Positions 50,279 to 59,797 of a DNA stretch of 64,000 bases are shown here, piece by piece (positions within the stretch are counted from its first letter, which is position 1; each line of letters starts with the position of its first letter). A model generated the notes under the pieces. The model saw only the letters and a list, made by a program, of their open reading frames with translations, ran no database searches and was not told the origin of the DNA. Source of the stretch: Microbacterium sp. SCN 70-27. Its GTDB lineage: Bacteria > Actinomycetota > Actinomycetes > Actinomycetales > Microbacteriaceae. A program made the translations under genes and the position numbers. The DNA lies in NCBI GenBank assembly GCA_001724425.1, contig MEEK01000005.1:62001-126000 (forward strand). The letters run 5' to 3'.

Positions 50279-51676
50279 GTGAGCACTCCTCCCGCCCCGG
50301 GGGCGGATCAGCCGACGGCGACCGACCCGACCGCGATACCGCACGCAGCCCAGACGACCATCGACGCGCGCGACCGCGGCCGCGCACGTCGCAGCCGCAC
50401 TCCCCGCCAGCGCCTGGCCGACCTCCCCACGGGAGAGCGCGATCCGCTGGGGATCCTGCGGGCGCAGAACGCGACGCGCGTGCCCGAGTTGCTCCCGCTG
50501 CGCACGGAGCGGATGTCGGCGAGCGCGTTCGCGTTCTTCCGGGGGACGGCTGCGGTCATGGCCGCCGATCTCGCCGCGACGGCGCACAGCGGCATCCCCG
50601 TCGCGTCATGCGGTGACGCGCACCTCTCCAACTTCGGCTTCTACGCCTCGCCGCAGCGCACGCTCGTGTTCGACCTCAACGACTTCGACGAGTCGGCGTG
50701 GTCGCCGTGGGAGTGGGATCTCAAGCGGCTCGTGGCATCCGTCATCATCGCGGGGAAGGAGACCGGTCGCAGCGCCGCGGTCATCACCGACGCCGCTCGT
50801 TCCTCCGTCGGGCAGTATGCGATCGCGCTGCGGCAGAGCCGTGACCTCACGCCGATCGAGCGCTATTACCAACACTTCGACGCAGAGGGGACGCTGCATT
50901 CGGTCGTCGCCTCCGCCCGCAAGACACTGCGGAAGGCGATCGCCGACGCCGAACGGCGCACCAGCGCACGGGCGACCCGGAAGCTGACCGAGACCACACC
51001 GGACGGGCGCACGCGCTTCGTCGAGGTGCCGCCCGCGATGACGCATCTCGACACAGACCTCGAGCGGGGTGTCATCGGCGCGATCGATGCGTACGCGCAG
51101 ACGACGCCCTCCGACATCCGATTGCTGCTGACGAACTACACGATCGTCGACACCGTGCGCCGTGCGGTGGGTGTCGGGAGCGTCGGCACGCGCTGCTACG
51201 TCACCCTTCTCGTCGACGGTGACGGCGATGCGCTGCTCCTCCAGACGAAGGAGGCGGGAGAGAGCGTCCTCGCGCAGTACGGCAACTATCCACAGCCGCC
51301 CGAGGTCGACGCGTACATCGCGGAGAACGGGCAGGGCGGCCGCGTCGTCGCGATGCAGCGCATTCTGCAGGGCGCCTCGGACCCGTTCCTCGGGCACTTC
51401 CGCGGCGGAGAGACGGACTATTACGTGCGGCAGTTCCGCGATATGAAGGGCGGCATCGACGCGGAGACGCTCGATGACACGTCGTTCCGGCTCTACGCCC
51501 AGGCGTGCGCGGCGGTGCTCGCCCGCGCCCACGCGCAGTCCCCCACCGCCGGCGAGGTCGTCGGGTACATCGGCAACGGCCGTATCGTCACCGATGCGAT
51601 CGTCGCGTGGGCGCAGGGGTATGCCGAGGTGTCGCGCCGCGACTACGAAGCATTCCTCGCGGCGCAGGCGGGCTGA
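50279..51676 (+). CDS. DUF2252-family protein (kinase-like fold)
   Basis: A 465-residue protein typical of COG4320. Recognisable blocks: MSASAFAFFRGTAAVMAADLA, SCGDAHLSNFGFYASPQRTLVFDLNDFDE (with HLSNFG and DLND resembling a phosphotransferase HxxN/DxD pair) and DPFLGHFRGGETDYYVRQFRDMKG. The fold and HxxN..D arrangement suggest an aminoglycoside-phosphotransferase-like kinase, but no substrate is known. The GTG at 50279 follows CAGGAT by six bases. Confidence 0.85.
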   Translation: MSTPPAPGADQPTATDPTAIPHAAQTTIDARDRGRARRSRTPRQRLADLPTGERDPLGILRAQNATRVPELLPLRTERMSASAFAFFRGTAAVMAADLAATAHSGIPVASCGDAHLSNFGFYASPQRTLVFDLNDFDESAWSPWEWDLKRLVASVIIAGKETGRSAAVITDAARSSVGQYAIALRQSRDLTPIERYYQHFDAEGTLHSVVASARKTLRKAIADAERRTSARATRKLTETTPDGRTRFVEVPPAMTHLDTDLERGVIGAIDAYAQTTPSDIRLLLTNYTIVDTVRRAVGVGSVGTRCYVTLLVDGDGDALLLQTKEAGESVLAQYGNYPQPPEVDAYIAENGQGGRVVAMQRILQGASDPFLGHFRGGETDYYVRQFRDMKGGIDAETLDDTSFRLYAQACAAVLARAHAQSPTAGEVVGYIGNGRIVTDAIVAWAQGYAEVSRRDYEAFLAAQAG

Positions 51677-51751
51677 CGCAGACCGACTGACGCGAGCGGA
51701 TGCCGGTGCGTGGCCTCGCCGGACGGCGTCTGCGGCGGGGCCGCACCGCCG

Positions 51752-52177
51752 TCAGTCCGCGGCGGACGGCGGATGCCACACGACGACCTCCGTCGCGCGG
51801 CGGACGCGGGTGCCGTGGCGAAGGCTCACGACCGACCCCGACGCACCCGCTGCGAAGACCCGGGAACGACGGCTCTCCTCATCCTGCAGGCGGTTCTCGA
51901 GCTGGGCGACCTGGCGGCGGAGCCCCCGGACGGTGTTCTCGAGTTCGATGAGCCGGGAGATCGCGGGAAGGCTCATCCCCTCGGCCGACAGTGCCGCGAC
52001 CTCGCGCAGCTGCTTCACATGGCGCAGCGCGTAGCGCCGCGACCCGCGCTGCGTGCGCGCGGGCACGACGAGGCCGAGGCGGTCGTACTGGCGCAACGTC
52101 TGCGGGTGCATGCCGGCGAGCTCCGCCGCGACCGCGATCGCGAAGATGGGCGCCTCCTCGTCGACGTCATCGACCAT
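51752..52177 (-). CDS. hspR: HspR, MerR-type heat-shock repressor
   Basis: 141 residues. N-terminal MerR helix-turn-helix (about 10-75; FAIAVAAELAGMHPQTLRQYDRLGLV) and a coiled coil (about 80-110). HspR binds HAIR sequences with DnaK as co-repressor; HAIR sites are present upstream of dnaK and clpB here. It is last in the dnaK-grpE-dnaJ-hspR order known from other actinobacteria, giving feedback control. It is separated from dnaJ by a 65-bp inverted-repeat element, unlike the tight joins in the rest of the operon. Confidence 0.93.
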   Translation of the reverse strand: MVDDVDEEAPIFAIAVAAELAGMHPQTLRQYDRLGLVVPARTQRGSRRYALRHVKQLREVAALSAEGMSLPAISRLIELENTVRGLRRQVAQLENRLQDEESRRSRVFAAGASGSVVSLRHGTRVRRATEVVVWHPPSAAD

Positions 52178-52203
52178 CAGGCATCCCCCTCCGCGTCGCG
52201 GAG

Positions 52204-52269
52204 ACAGGAGATATCACCGAGGCAGGATGCCACGTGGGCGAACCGTCCTGTCTCGGTGACATCTCCTGT
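52204..52269. repeat. Inverted-repeat element B between dnaJ and hspR
   Basis: Arms of 25 bp (52204-52228 and 52245-52269; each includes ACAGGAGAT or its complement and CACCGAG) pair with three imperfect positions, two of them G-T, around a 16-nt loop. In the operon mRNA it would form a very stable hairpin. No second copy lies in this window. Confidence 0.85.
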
Positions 52270-52287
52270 ACTGGCGAGGTCACGGGA

Positions 52288-53286
52288 TCACTCCCGCGCC
52301 TTGCTCATGAGGTCGGCCCGCGGGTTCTCCTTGGGCTCGAGTTCGTGGAAGCGCTCGAGCGCCTCCTTGGCCTTCTCATCGAGGTGGGTCGGAACGACGA
52401 CCTGGACCTCCGCGAGGAGGTCGCCGGTGCCCTTGGATGCCACGACGCCGCGCCCCTTGACACGCAGCACCCGCCCCGACGGCGTTCCGGGGGCCACCCG
52501 GAGCTTCACGGGGTCGCCGCCGAGCGTCGGCACCTCGATGGTCGCTCCGAGCGCGGCCTCCGTGAATGTCACCGGGACGGTGACGCGCAGGTTCAGTCCG
52601 TCGCGCGTGAACACCGGGTGCGGACGCACCGTCACCTGCACGACGATGTCACCCGACTCCCCGCCGTCCGGCGAAGGCCGACCGCGACCGCGCAGGCGGA
52701 TCTTCTGCCCGTCGGCGACACCGGCGGGGATCTTCACCTTGAACGGCTTGCCGTCCTCACCGACGAGCGTGATCGTCTCGCCCTTCACCGCTGTCTGGAA
52801 GTCGAGGGTCGTCCGCGCCGTGACATCGGCACCGCGCTGCGGACCGCCGAAGCCCTGGAACCCCCCGGTCGGCTGACCGAAGCGACCCGAGCCGAAGCCG
52901 CCGCCGCGCTGCTGCCCGAACATCGAGAACAGGTCGTCGAAGTCCGCCGACTGGTACGAGCCGCCGCGGCTGCTGCCGCCGAACCTGCTGAAGACGTCCT
53001 CGAACCCGCCCGCGCCACCGGCGCCGGGCGCCTGGAAGCGGGCGCCGCCGGAGCCCATCGCGCGGATCTGGTCGTACTCCTCGCGCTGATCCTTGTCGGA
53101 GAGCACTGAGTACGCCTCGCTGATCTCCTTGAACTTCGCCTCTTTGGCGGTATCGCCCTGTGTCGAATCGGGGTGGTACTGCCGCGCGAGCTTGCGATAC
53201 GCCTTCTTCAGATCGGCCGCTGAGATGTCCTTCGACACCCCGAGAACCTTGTAGAAGTCCTTGTCGAACCAGTCCTGACTGGCCAT
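52288..53286 (-). CDS. dnaJ: DnaJ/CbpA-type co-chaperone without zinc fingers
   Basis: 332 residues: J-domain (about 6-75) with HPD in YHPDSTQG, a Gly/Phe-rich linker (about 80-145), then the C-terminal substrate-binding domain with two beta-barrel parts. The CxxCxGxG zinc-finger repeats of type I DnaJ are absent; this is a type II (CbpA-like) protein. It stimulates DnaK ATP hydrolysis and delivers clients. It begins nine bases after the grpE stop. Confidence 0.93.
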   Translation of the reverse strand: MASQDWFDKDFYKVLGVSKDISAADLKKAYRKLARQYHPDSTQGDTAKEAKFKEISEAYSVLSDKDQREEYDQIRAMGSGGARFQAPGAGGAGGFEDVFSRFGGSSRGGSYQSADFDDLFSMFGQQRGGGFGSGRFGQPTGGFQGFGGPQRGADVTARTTLDFQTAVKGETITLVGEDGKPFKVKIPAGVADGQKIRLRGRGRPSPDGGESGDIVVQVTVRPHPVFTRDGLNLRVTVPVTFTEAALGATIEVPTLGGDPVKLRVAPGTPSGRVLRVKGRGVVASKGTGDLLAEVQVVVPTHLDEKAKEALERFHELEPKENPRADLMSKARE

Positions 53287-53294
53287 GGTCCCCC

Positions 53295-53864
53295 TCAGTC
53301 CGTCGAACCGGCGACGACGACCTTCGCGGGACGCAGTTCGATGTCGCCGAGGCGGTAGCCGACCTCGACGACGTCGAGGACGGTGCCGTCCGCGACGGTG
53401 CCCGGGTTCGGTGCGTAGAAGATCGCCTCGTGCTGCTGCGGGTCGAAGACATCGCCCGCCGCACCATAGGTCTCGACGCCGAGACGCGCGACGACCCCGC
53501 GGAGCTTCTCCGCGATGACCGTCAGCGGCGAGCCCTCGGTGAGGTCGCCGTGCTTCTCGGCGCGGTCGAGGTCGTCGAGCACCGGCAGTAGGCCCTTGGC
53601 GACCGCGCCCTTGGCGCGCGCGACTTCGACCTCACGCTGCTCCTCGGTGCGGCGGCGATAGTTGGCGTACTCCGCCTGCACGCGCTTGAGATCCAGCAGC
53701 AGGTCTTTTTCCTCGTCGGATGCCTCGGCGACGGCAGCCTCGTCGGTCTGCGGCGCATCGAGGATGTCGTCGACGGTCAGTTCGTCCTCCTGCGAGTCGG
53801 GGCCGGATGCCGTGGCATCCGACCCCTCATCGCCGGGGACCTCGTTCTCGAAGTCCTTCGTCAT
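53295..53864 (-). CDS. grpE: GrpE nucleotide exchange factor
   Basis: 189 residues: an acidic, disordered N-terminus (about 1-45), a long coiled coil (about 50-105) and the beta-wing domain (about 130-185; LGVETYGAAGDVFDPQQHEAIF and VLDVVEVGYRLGD). It exchanges ADP for ATP on DnaK. The gene lies 12 bp after dnaK in the operon. Confidence 0.95.
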   Translation of the reverse strand: MTKDFENEVPGDEGSDATASGPDSQEDELTVDDILDAPQTDEAAVAEASDEEKDLLLDLKRVQAEYANYRRRTEEQREVEVARAKGAVAKGLLPVLDDLDRAEKHGDLTEGSPLTVIAEKLRGVVARLGVETYGAAGDVFDPQQHEAIFYAPNPGTVADGTVLDVVEVGYRLGDIELRPAKVVVAGSTD

Positions 53865-53876
53865 GTTCCGATTCTC

Positions 53877-55748
53877 TTACTTCTGCTCGTCCTCGTCATC
53901 GACGACCTCGGCGTCGATCACGTCTTCCTCGGGGTTCGGCACGGAGCCGTTACCCGGGTCGGCGACGGTCGGGTCGGCCTGCTCGCCGGCCGCCTGCTGC
54001 GAGGCGTAGATCGCCTCGCCCAGCTGCGACTGCGACTGGTTGAGCTTGTCGAAGGCCGTCTTCACGGCGTCCTCGTCCTCGCCCGCGAGCGCCAACTTGA
54101 GCGCGTCCACGTCGGCCTGCACGGAGTCCTTCACCTCGGCGGGGAGCTTGTCCTCGTTCTCCTTGATGAGCTTCTCGATGGAGTACGACAGCGTCTCGGC
54201 CTGGTTGCGGACCTCGGCCGACTCGCGGCGCTTCTTGTCCTCGGCCGCGTGCTCCTCGGCCTCGCGCACCATGCGGTCGATGTCCTCCTTCGGGAGGCTC
54301 GAGCCGCCCGTGATCGTCATCGACTGCTCCTTGCCGGTGCCCTTGTCCTTCGCGGACACGTGCACGATGCCGTTGGCGTCGATATCGAAGGTGACCTCGA
54401 CCTGCGGGATGCCACGGGGCGCCGGAGCGATCCCGGTGAGCTCGAACGTGCCGAGCGGCTTGTTGTCGCGGGTGAACTCACGCTCGCCCTGGAAGACCTG
54501 GATGGCGACCGACGGCTGGTTGTCGTCGGCGGTCGTGAAGGTCTCGCTGCGCTTGGTCGGGATCGCGGTGTTGCGCTCGATGAGCTTCGTCATGATGCCG
54601 CCCTTCGTCTCGATGCCGAGCGAGAGGGGGGTGACGTCGATCAGGAGCACATCCTTGCGCTCGCCCTTGAGGACACCGGCCTGGAGGGCTGCGCCGACGG
54701 CGACGACCTCGTCCGGGTTCACGCCCTTGTTGGGCTCCTTGCCGCCGGTGAGCTGCTTGACGAGCTCGGTGACCTGCGGCATGCGGGTCGAGCCGCCGAC
54801 GAGGACGACGTGGTCGATGTCGCCGACCTTGATGCCGGCCTCGGCGATGACGTCGTTGAACGGCTTCTTCGTGCGGTCGAGGAGGTCCTTGGTGAGGTCC
54901 TCGAACTTCGCGCGCGTCAGCGTCTCCGAGAGGGACACGGGGCCCGAGTCGGTGAGCGACAGGTACGGCAGGTTGATGGAGGTCGAGGTCGAGCTCGACA
55001 GCTCCTTCTTCGCCTGCTCCGCGGCCTCCTTGAGGCGCTGGAGGGCGATCTTGTCACCCGAGACGTCGACGCCGGTCGTGTCCTTGAACTGCTTGATCAG
55101 GTAGTCCACGACGCGCTGGTCCCAGTCGTCGCCGCCGAGGCGGTTGTCGCCCGAGGTCGCACGCACCTGGATGGTCGAGAAGTCGTCGTCCTTGCCCACT
55201 TCGAGCAGGGACACGTCGAACGTGCCGCCACCGAGGTCGAAGACGAGGATGAGCTCGTCCTCCTTGCCCTTGTCGAGGCCGTACGCGAGGGCCGCGGCGG
55301 TGGGCTCGTTGATGATGCGCAGGACGTTGAGGCCGGCGATCTCACCGGCATCCTTCGTCGCCTGACGCTCGGCGTCGTTGAAGTAGGCGGGGACCGTGAT
55401 GACCGCGTCGGTCACCGAGTCGCCGAGGTACGTCTCCGCGTCGCGCTTCAGCTTCTGCAGGATGCGCGCCGAGATCTCCTGCGGCGTGTACTGCTTGCCG
55501 TCGATCGGCGGAGTCTTCCAGTCGGTGCCCATGTGGCGCTTGACGGATGCCAGGGTGCGGTCGACGTTCGTGACGGCCTGGCGCTTCGCGGTCTCGCCGA
55601 CGAGCACCTCGCCGTCCTTCGTGAACGCGACGACCGAGGGGGTCGTGCGGGAGCCTTCGGCGTTGGTGATGACCTTCGGCTCGCCGCCCTCGAGGACGGA
55701 GACGACGGAGTTCGTCGTACCGAGGTCGATACCCACTGCACGTGCCAT
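53877..55748 (-). CDS. dnaK: DnaK (Hsp70) chaperone
   Basis: 623 residues with the full Hsp70 layout: ATPase domain (about 1-365; [12 protein letters not shown], the phosphate motif [16 protein letters not shown] and [11 protein letters not shown]), a linker, substrate-binding domain (about 375-490) and helical lid. It ends [17 protein letters not shown]. The start at 55748 (MARAVGID) is preferred over an in-frame ATG at 55793 because of the SD GGAGAA and because the upper start would lie inside the HAIR operator. It heads the four-gene chaperone operon. Confidence 0.97.
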   Translation of the reverse strand: MARAVGIDLGTTNSVVSVLEGGEPKVITNAEGSRTTPSVVAFTKDGEVLVGETAKRQAVTNVDRTLASVKRHMGTDWKTPPIDGKQYTPQEISARILQKLKRDAETYLGDSVTDAVITVPAYFNDAERQATKDAGEIAGLNVLRIINEPTAAALAYGLDKGKEDELILVFDLGGGTFDVSLLEVGKDDDFSTIQVRATSGDNRLGGDDWDQRVVDYLIKQFKDTTGVDVSGDKIALQRLKEAAEQAKKELSSSTSTSINLPYLSLTDSGPVSLSETLTRAKFEDLTKDLLDRTKKPFNDVIAEAGIKVGDIDHVVLVGGSTRMPQVTELVKQLTGGKEPNKGVNPDEVVAVGAALQAGVLKGERKDVLLIDVTPLSLGIETKGGIMTKLIERNTAIPTKRSETFTTADDNQPSVAIQVFQGEREFTRDNKPLGTFELTGIAPAPRGIPQVEVTFDIDANGIVHVSAKDKGTGKEQSMTITGGSSLPKEDIDRMVREAEEHAAEDKKRRESAEVRNQAETLSYSIEKLIKENEDKLPAEVKDSVQADVDALKLALAGEDEDAVKTAFDKLNQSQSQLGEAIYASQQAAGEQADPTVADPGNGSVPNPEEDVIDAEVVDDEDEQK

Positions 55749-55783
55749 GTGTGATTCTCCTTGTTGTGCGATGAAATCTGAGG

Positions 55784-55804
55784 GTTGAGTCACAACGACT
55801 CAAC
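55784..55804 (-). promoter_or_regulatory. HAIR operator (HspR binding) before dnaK
   Basis: GTTGAGT, a 7-bp spacer, ACTCAAC: a perfect inverted repeat differing from the HAIR consensus (CTTGAGT-N7-ACTCAAG) only at the outermost base pair. It lies directly downstream of the promoter start site. Confidence 0.9.
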
Positions 55805-55818
55805 TTGTGATGGATGCC

Positions 55819-55847
55819 ACGTTACCGCGCACCCCATCGCGTGTCAA
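55819..55847 (-). promoter_or_regulatory. dnaK operon promoter
   Basis: On the minus strand TTGACA (55847-55842), 17-bp spacer, TAACGT (55824-55819). This is the best matched vegetative promoter in the window. Confidence 0.75.
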
Positions 55848-55884
55848 GGTGAACTTGATATGTGTTCTGTCAACTTTGCGACGA

Positions 55885-57666
55885 TCAGTCGCGCGGTCGC
55901 CGCGCCGGCCGGTCGCCGCGGTCCGGGCGCTTCGCGGAGCGCTGGAAACGATCGGGCTTGATCTCGATGAGGCGGCCCGAGATGCGGGTGTTCTCCAGGC
56001 GCTTGAGGGTGGACGCGGGAAGGTCTGCGGGAAGCTCCACGAGCGAGAAGTCGGGGCGGATCTGGATCGCCCCGAAGTCCTCGCGGCGGAAGCCGCCCTC
56101 GTTCGCGAGCGCTCCGACGATCTGCCGCGGCTCGACCTTGTGACGCCGCCCGACCTCGATGCGGTAGGTCGCCGTCGGGCCCGACCCGCGACGGTCGCGG
56201 CGCGGCCCGCCCTCACGGTCGCCGCGGTCACGGTCGAACCTGTCGCCGCGGTCGCCCCGGTCACGATCCCGGTCGAAGCGCTCGCGGTGCGGCGGCTCGT
56301 CCGCAGCGGCATCCAGCAGCAGCGGCGTCTCGCCCTGCGCGACGACGGCGAGCGCCGCCGCGACGTCGGCCTCGGGCACGTCGTGGTGACGCACGTAGTG
56401 GTTGATGATGTCGCGGAAGCGGTCGACGCGCTCGGTCTCGGCGAGCGCCGCGGTGATCGCGTCGTCGAAGCGCGTCAGGCGCGTCGCGTTGACGTCCTCG
56501 GCGCTCGGCAGGCTCATCTCGGTGAGCGGCTGCCGCGTCGCCTTCTCGATGGATGCCAGCATGCGCCGCTCCCGCGGGGTGACGAAGCTGATCGCGTCGC
56601 CCGTGCGGCCCGCCCGGCCCGTGCGCCCGATGCGGTGCACGTACGACTCGGTGTCGATCGGCAGGTCGAAGTTCACGACGTGACTGATCCGCTCCACGTC
56701 GAGACCGCGCGCGGCGACGTCGGTCGCGACCAGGATGTCGAGCTTGCCGTCCTTCAGCTGGTTCACGGTGCGCTCGCGCTGGGCCTGCGCGATGTCGCCG
56801 TTGATCGCCGCAGCGGTGTACCCGCGGGCGCGGAGCTTCTCGGCGAGGGTCTCGGTCTCGTTCTTCGTGCGGGTGAAGACGATCATCCCCTCGAACGGCT
56901 CGACCTCGAGGATGCGCGTCAGGGCATCCACCTTCTGCGGGTACGAGACGACGAGGTAGCGCTGCGTGATGTTCGCGGACGTCGTCGTCTTCGCCTTGAC
57001 GTTGATCTCCTCCGCATCCTTCAGATACGTGCCCGCGAGGCGCCGGATCTGTGCCGGCATCGTGGCGGAGAACAGCGCGACCTGCTTGTCGTCGGGGGTC
57101 TCGGCGAGGATCGTCTCGACGTCCTCGGCGAAGCCCATGCGCAGCATCTCGTCTGCCTCGTCGAGCACGAGGAAGCGCAGCTCGGAGAGATCGAGAGTCC
57201 CCTTGTCGAGATGGTCCATGATGCGGCCGGGAGTGCCGACGACGATGTGCACGCCGCGGCGGAGGGCCGACAGCTGCTGGCCGTAGCCCTGCCCGCCGTA
57301 GACCGGCAGCACGTGTACGCCCTTCAGGTGCGAGGCATACGACTCGAACGCCTCGCACACCTGCAGCGCGAGTTCGCGGGTGGGGGCCAGCACGAGCGCC
57401 TGCGGCGTCTTCTGCGCGAGCTCCAGCTGCGACAGGATCGGCAGCGCGAACGCGGCCGTCTTGCCGGTGCCGGTCTGCGCCGTGCCGAGGACGTCGCGCC
57501 CCGCCAGCAGCGGCGGGATCGTCGCGGCCTGGATCGCCGACGGCGTCTCGTAGCCGACGTCCTTCAGCGCCTTGAGGACCGCCGGATCGAGGCCGAGGTC
57601 GGCGAAAGCGGGGGTGGATGCCGCGGCATCCGCGTCGGTGTTCTCTGCGTTCTCGCCTGCGGTCAT
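55885..57666 (-). CDS. deaD: DEAD-box RNA helicase with DbpA-type RNA-binding domain
   Basis: A 593-residue protein. RecA-like core (about 20-390): Q motif, AQTGTGKTAAFALP, PTRELALQ, LDEADEML, FSATMP and HRIGRTGRAGR. After a charged Asp/Arg-rich linker (about 450-500) a DbpA/CsdA RNA-binding fold (about 503-580) follows with VEPRQIVGALANEGG and FSLVELPADLP. It remodels structured RNA in ribosome assembly or mRNA decay, often induced by cold. The ATG at 57666 follows TAGCGT by six bases. Confidence 0.93.
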   Translation of the reverse strand: MTAGENAENTDADAAASTPAFADLGLDPAVLKALKDVGYETPSAIQAATIPPLLAGRDVLGTAQTGTGKTAAFALPILSQLELAQKTPQALVLAPTRELALQVCEAFESYASHLKGVHVLPVYGGQGYGQQLSALRRGVHIVVGTPGRIMDHLDKGTLDLSELRFLVLDEADEMLRMGFAEDVETILAETPDDKQVALFSATMPAQIRRLAGTYLKDAEEINVKAKTTTSANITQRYLVVSYPQKVDALTRILEVEPFEGMIVFTRTKNETETLAEKLRARGYTAAAINGDIAQAQRERTVNQLKDGKLDILVATDVAARGLDVERISHVVNFDLPIDTESYVHRIGRTGRAGRTGDAISFVTPRERRMLASIEKATRQPLTEMSLPSAEDVNATRLTRFDDAITAALAETERVDRFRDIINHYVRHHDVPEADVAAALAVVAQGETPLLLDAAADEPPHRERFDRDRDRGDRGDRFDRDRGDREGGPRRDRRGSGPTATYRIEVGRRHKVEPRQIVGALANEGGFRREDFGAIQIRPDFSLVELPADLPASTLKRLENTRISGRLIEIKPDRFQRSAKRPDRGDRPARRPRD

Positions 57667-57672
57667 GCGACA

Positions 57673-57678
57673 ACGCTA
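57673..57678 (-). promoter_or_regulatory. -10 element of the DEAD-box gene
   Basis: TAGCGT on the minus strand, six bases before the ATG at 57666. Confidence 0.55.
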
Positions 57679-57788
57679 GCCGTCCGCCCCGCAATCGGCC
57701 CCATCGCCGGTAGCCTGACCGTGCACCGCACCGTCCCCGCGCCGATCGGATGCCCCGCACCCGCCGTTCACCGAGAGCACATACCGTC

Positions 57789-59225
57789 ATGAACATGTCT
57801 CTTCCCGATGACCCCGCTCCTGCCGCCAGCGCGGCCATCGTCGGCGCCGCGGACACCCCGGGCGCGGTGAACACCGAGCCCGTCCCGCGCAAGCGCGTCA
57901 TCTCGTGGGCGATGTGGGACTGGGCCATGCAGCCCTTCAACACCGTCATCCTGACCTTCGTCTGGGTCGCGCTGTACCTCACCTCGCGCCAGTTCCTCGA
58001 CCCCGCAGCGCGGGAGTCCGGCCTCCTCCCCGACGGCACCTACCTCAACTGCAACGAGGCGGCATCCGTCGGCACCGCCTACTGTCAGGGGCTCACCGAC
58101 CTGTCCGAATGGTGGGGCTGGGCGAACTTCGCCGCCGGCATCTTCATCGTCATCCTCGCGCCCGTGCTCGGCCAGCAGGCCGATGCCCGGGGCAGCAAGA
58201 AGAAGTGGATCATCGGGGCGACGATCGCCGTGGCGCTCGTGCAGTTCTCGCTGTTCTTCGTCGAGGCGAACCCCGCCTACTTCTGGTTCGGCGCGTTCGC
58301 GGTGGCGTTCGGCGCCGTCATCTCCGAGATCGGGAACGTCAGCTACTACGCGATGCTCTCGGAGGTCTCGACCCCCCGCACGATCGGACGGATCTCGGGC
58401 CTCGGGTGGGGCCTCGGCTACCTCGGCGGCGTCGTCGCCCTCATCGCCTGCATCCCGCTCCTGTTCGCGATCGGGCAGAGCGAGCCGCTCGCGTACAAGC
58501 TCGTCGCGGTCTTGTGCGCGGTGTGGACGATCGTCTTCTCGATCCCGCTGTTCCGGAACGTCCCCGAGTCCCCCGCGTACGGCACCGGGGAGAAGGTCGG
58601 GTTCTTCGCATCGTACGTCGTGCTCACGCGGAGCCTGAAGGCGCTCTTCCAGACCAACCGGTCGACGTTCTGGTTCCTGCTCGCCGCCGCCGTCTACCGC
58701 GATGGCCTCGCCGGCGTGTTCGCGTTCGGCGCGGTGCTCGCCGCGCAGGGCTTCGGCTTCTCGTTCCTCGAAGTGATCGCCTTCGGCCTGGCCGCGAACC
58801 TCGTCGCCGGCATCTCGACGATCCTCGCGGGGCGGCTCGACGACGCGATCGGCCCGCGCCGGCTGATCGTCATCTCGCTCGCCGGCCTCGTGGCGATGTC
58901 GCTCGCCGTGTTCGCCCTGCGCGACCTCGGTGCGATCGTCTTCTGGATCTGCGGGCTGGCCCTCTGCGCCTTCGTCGGCCCCGCGCAGGCGGCGAGCCGC
59001 GGCCTTCTCACCCGCCTCGCACCGGCGAGCCAGCAGGGCGAGATCTTCGGCCTCTATGCGACGACGGGCCGGGCGGTCTCGTTCCTCTCGCCGCTCGCGT
59101 GGTCGCTCTCGCTGGCGCTGTTCGGCGGCATCGTCTACGGCGTGCTCGGGATCGGTCTCGTCCTCCTGATCGGGCTCGTGCTGCTCCTGCTCGTGAAGCT
59201 GCCGGCGCACATCCGCGCGGAGTGA
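57789..59225 (+). CDS. UMF1-family (Atg22-like) MFS permease
   Basis: A 478-residue protein with twelve predicted helices. RKRVISWAMWDWAMQPFNTVILTFVW is the family's first helix (W-x-x-W-D-x-A), and the EVSTPRTIGRISGLGWGLGYLGGVVAL loop is the UMF1/Atg22 hallmark. Yeast relatives release amino acids from the vacuole; the bacterial substrate is unknown. Two starts are possible: 57789 or 57795. The latter has TACCGT seven bases upstream, fitting the leaderless pattern of this genome. Confidence 0.85.
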   Translation: MNMSLPDDPAPAASAAIVGAADTPGAVNTEPVPRKRVISWAMWDWAMQPFNTVILTFVWVALYLTSRQFLDPAARESGLLPDGTYLNCNEAASVGTAYCQGLTDLSEWWGWANFAAGIFIVILAPVLGQQADARGSKKKWIIGATIAVALVQFSLFFVEANPAYFWFGAFAVAFGAVISEIGNVSYYAMLSEVSTPRTIGRISGLGWGLGYLGGVVALIACIPLLFAIGQSEPLAYKLVAVLCAVWTIVFSIPLFRNVPESPAYGTGEKVGFFASYVVLTRSLKALFQTNRSTFWFLLAAAVYRDGLAGVFAFGAVLAAQGFGFSFLEVIAFGLAANLVAGISTILAGRLDDAIGPRRLIVISLAGLVAMSLAVFALRDLGAIVFWICGLALCAFVGPAQAASRGLLTRLAPASQQGEIFGLYATTGRAVSFLSPLAWSLSLALFGGIVYGVLGIGLVLLIGLVLLLLVKLPAHIRAE

Positions 59226-59274
59226 CCGGCGGGGCGCCCGCCGCCGCGCCCGGCGGCGTCGTGGACGCCCGGCC

Positions 59275-59280
59275 TACAGT
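59275..59280 (+). promoter_or_regulatory. -10 element of the gene at 59287
   Basis: TACAGT, six bases before the ATG at 59287. Confidence 0.5.
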
Positions 59281-59286
59281 GGGACG

Positions 59287-59706
59287 ATGGATGCCTGCGC
59301 CGCCCTCGCCGACGCGGTCGGCGCCCTGGCGCGGCACGGGCACTCGGACGGGCGATTCCTCCGCGAAGTCGGCAGGATCGGTGGAGTCCGTCCGGGGCCG
59401 CTGTGGATCACGGATGCCGCGTCGGGCGGCAGCAACCGCCTGCGCGGGCGCGGCTTCCGGCGACGGCTGGACGACGACACCGACGGCCAGGCGCGGCACT
59501 TCGCGGGGACCGTCGCGGTCGCCGCGCGCGTCGGCAGCCGACTGACGCGGTTCCTCACGGCGAGGATCCTGCGCGACGCACCCGACTCGGCCGACGGGCG
59601 GCTCAGCGACGAGGCGATCTCATTCGTCCGGCAGGTACGTTCGGGGCACCTCGCACAGCGGGATGCCGCGGACTGGATCCGGACGACCCTCTGCGGGTGC
59701 GGGTGA
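59287..59706 (+). CDS. Small basic protein of unknown function
   Basis: 139 residues, Arg-rich in the centre (RLRGRGFRRRLDDDTDG), with no signal peptide or membrane helix and a Cys pair at the C-terminus (TLCGCG). No family recognised. The leaderless promoter and codon bias support a real gene. It converges on the antiporter gene. Confidence 0.55.
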   Translation: MDACAALADAVGALARHGHSDGRFLREVGRIGGVRPGPLWITDAASGGSNRLRGRGFRRRLDDDTDGQARHFAGTVAVAARVGSRLTRFLTARILRDAPDSADGRLSDEAISFVRQVRSGHLAQRDAADWIRTTLCGCG

Positions 59707-59797
59707 TCTCGGCGGGTGCCCCTCACCGGTGAGCGTGCCGGCAGATCGCACGGCCGAGCAACCACGTCGTTCGCGAAGGCCCCGGCCGGCCGCAACC

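Noticed and set aside
55740..55850. CIRCE (HrcA) operator at dnaK
   Set aside because: The TTAGCACTC-N9-GAGTGCTAA pattern is absent; the inverted repeat fits HAIR/HspR instead.
55807..57792. A 661-codon frame opposite the DEAD-box gene
   Set aside because: Antisense shadow; the minus-strand frame contains every helicase motif.
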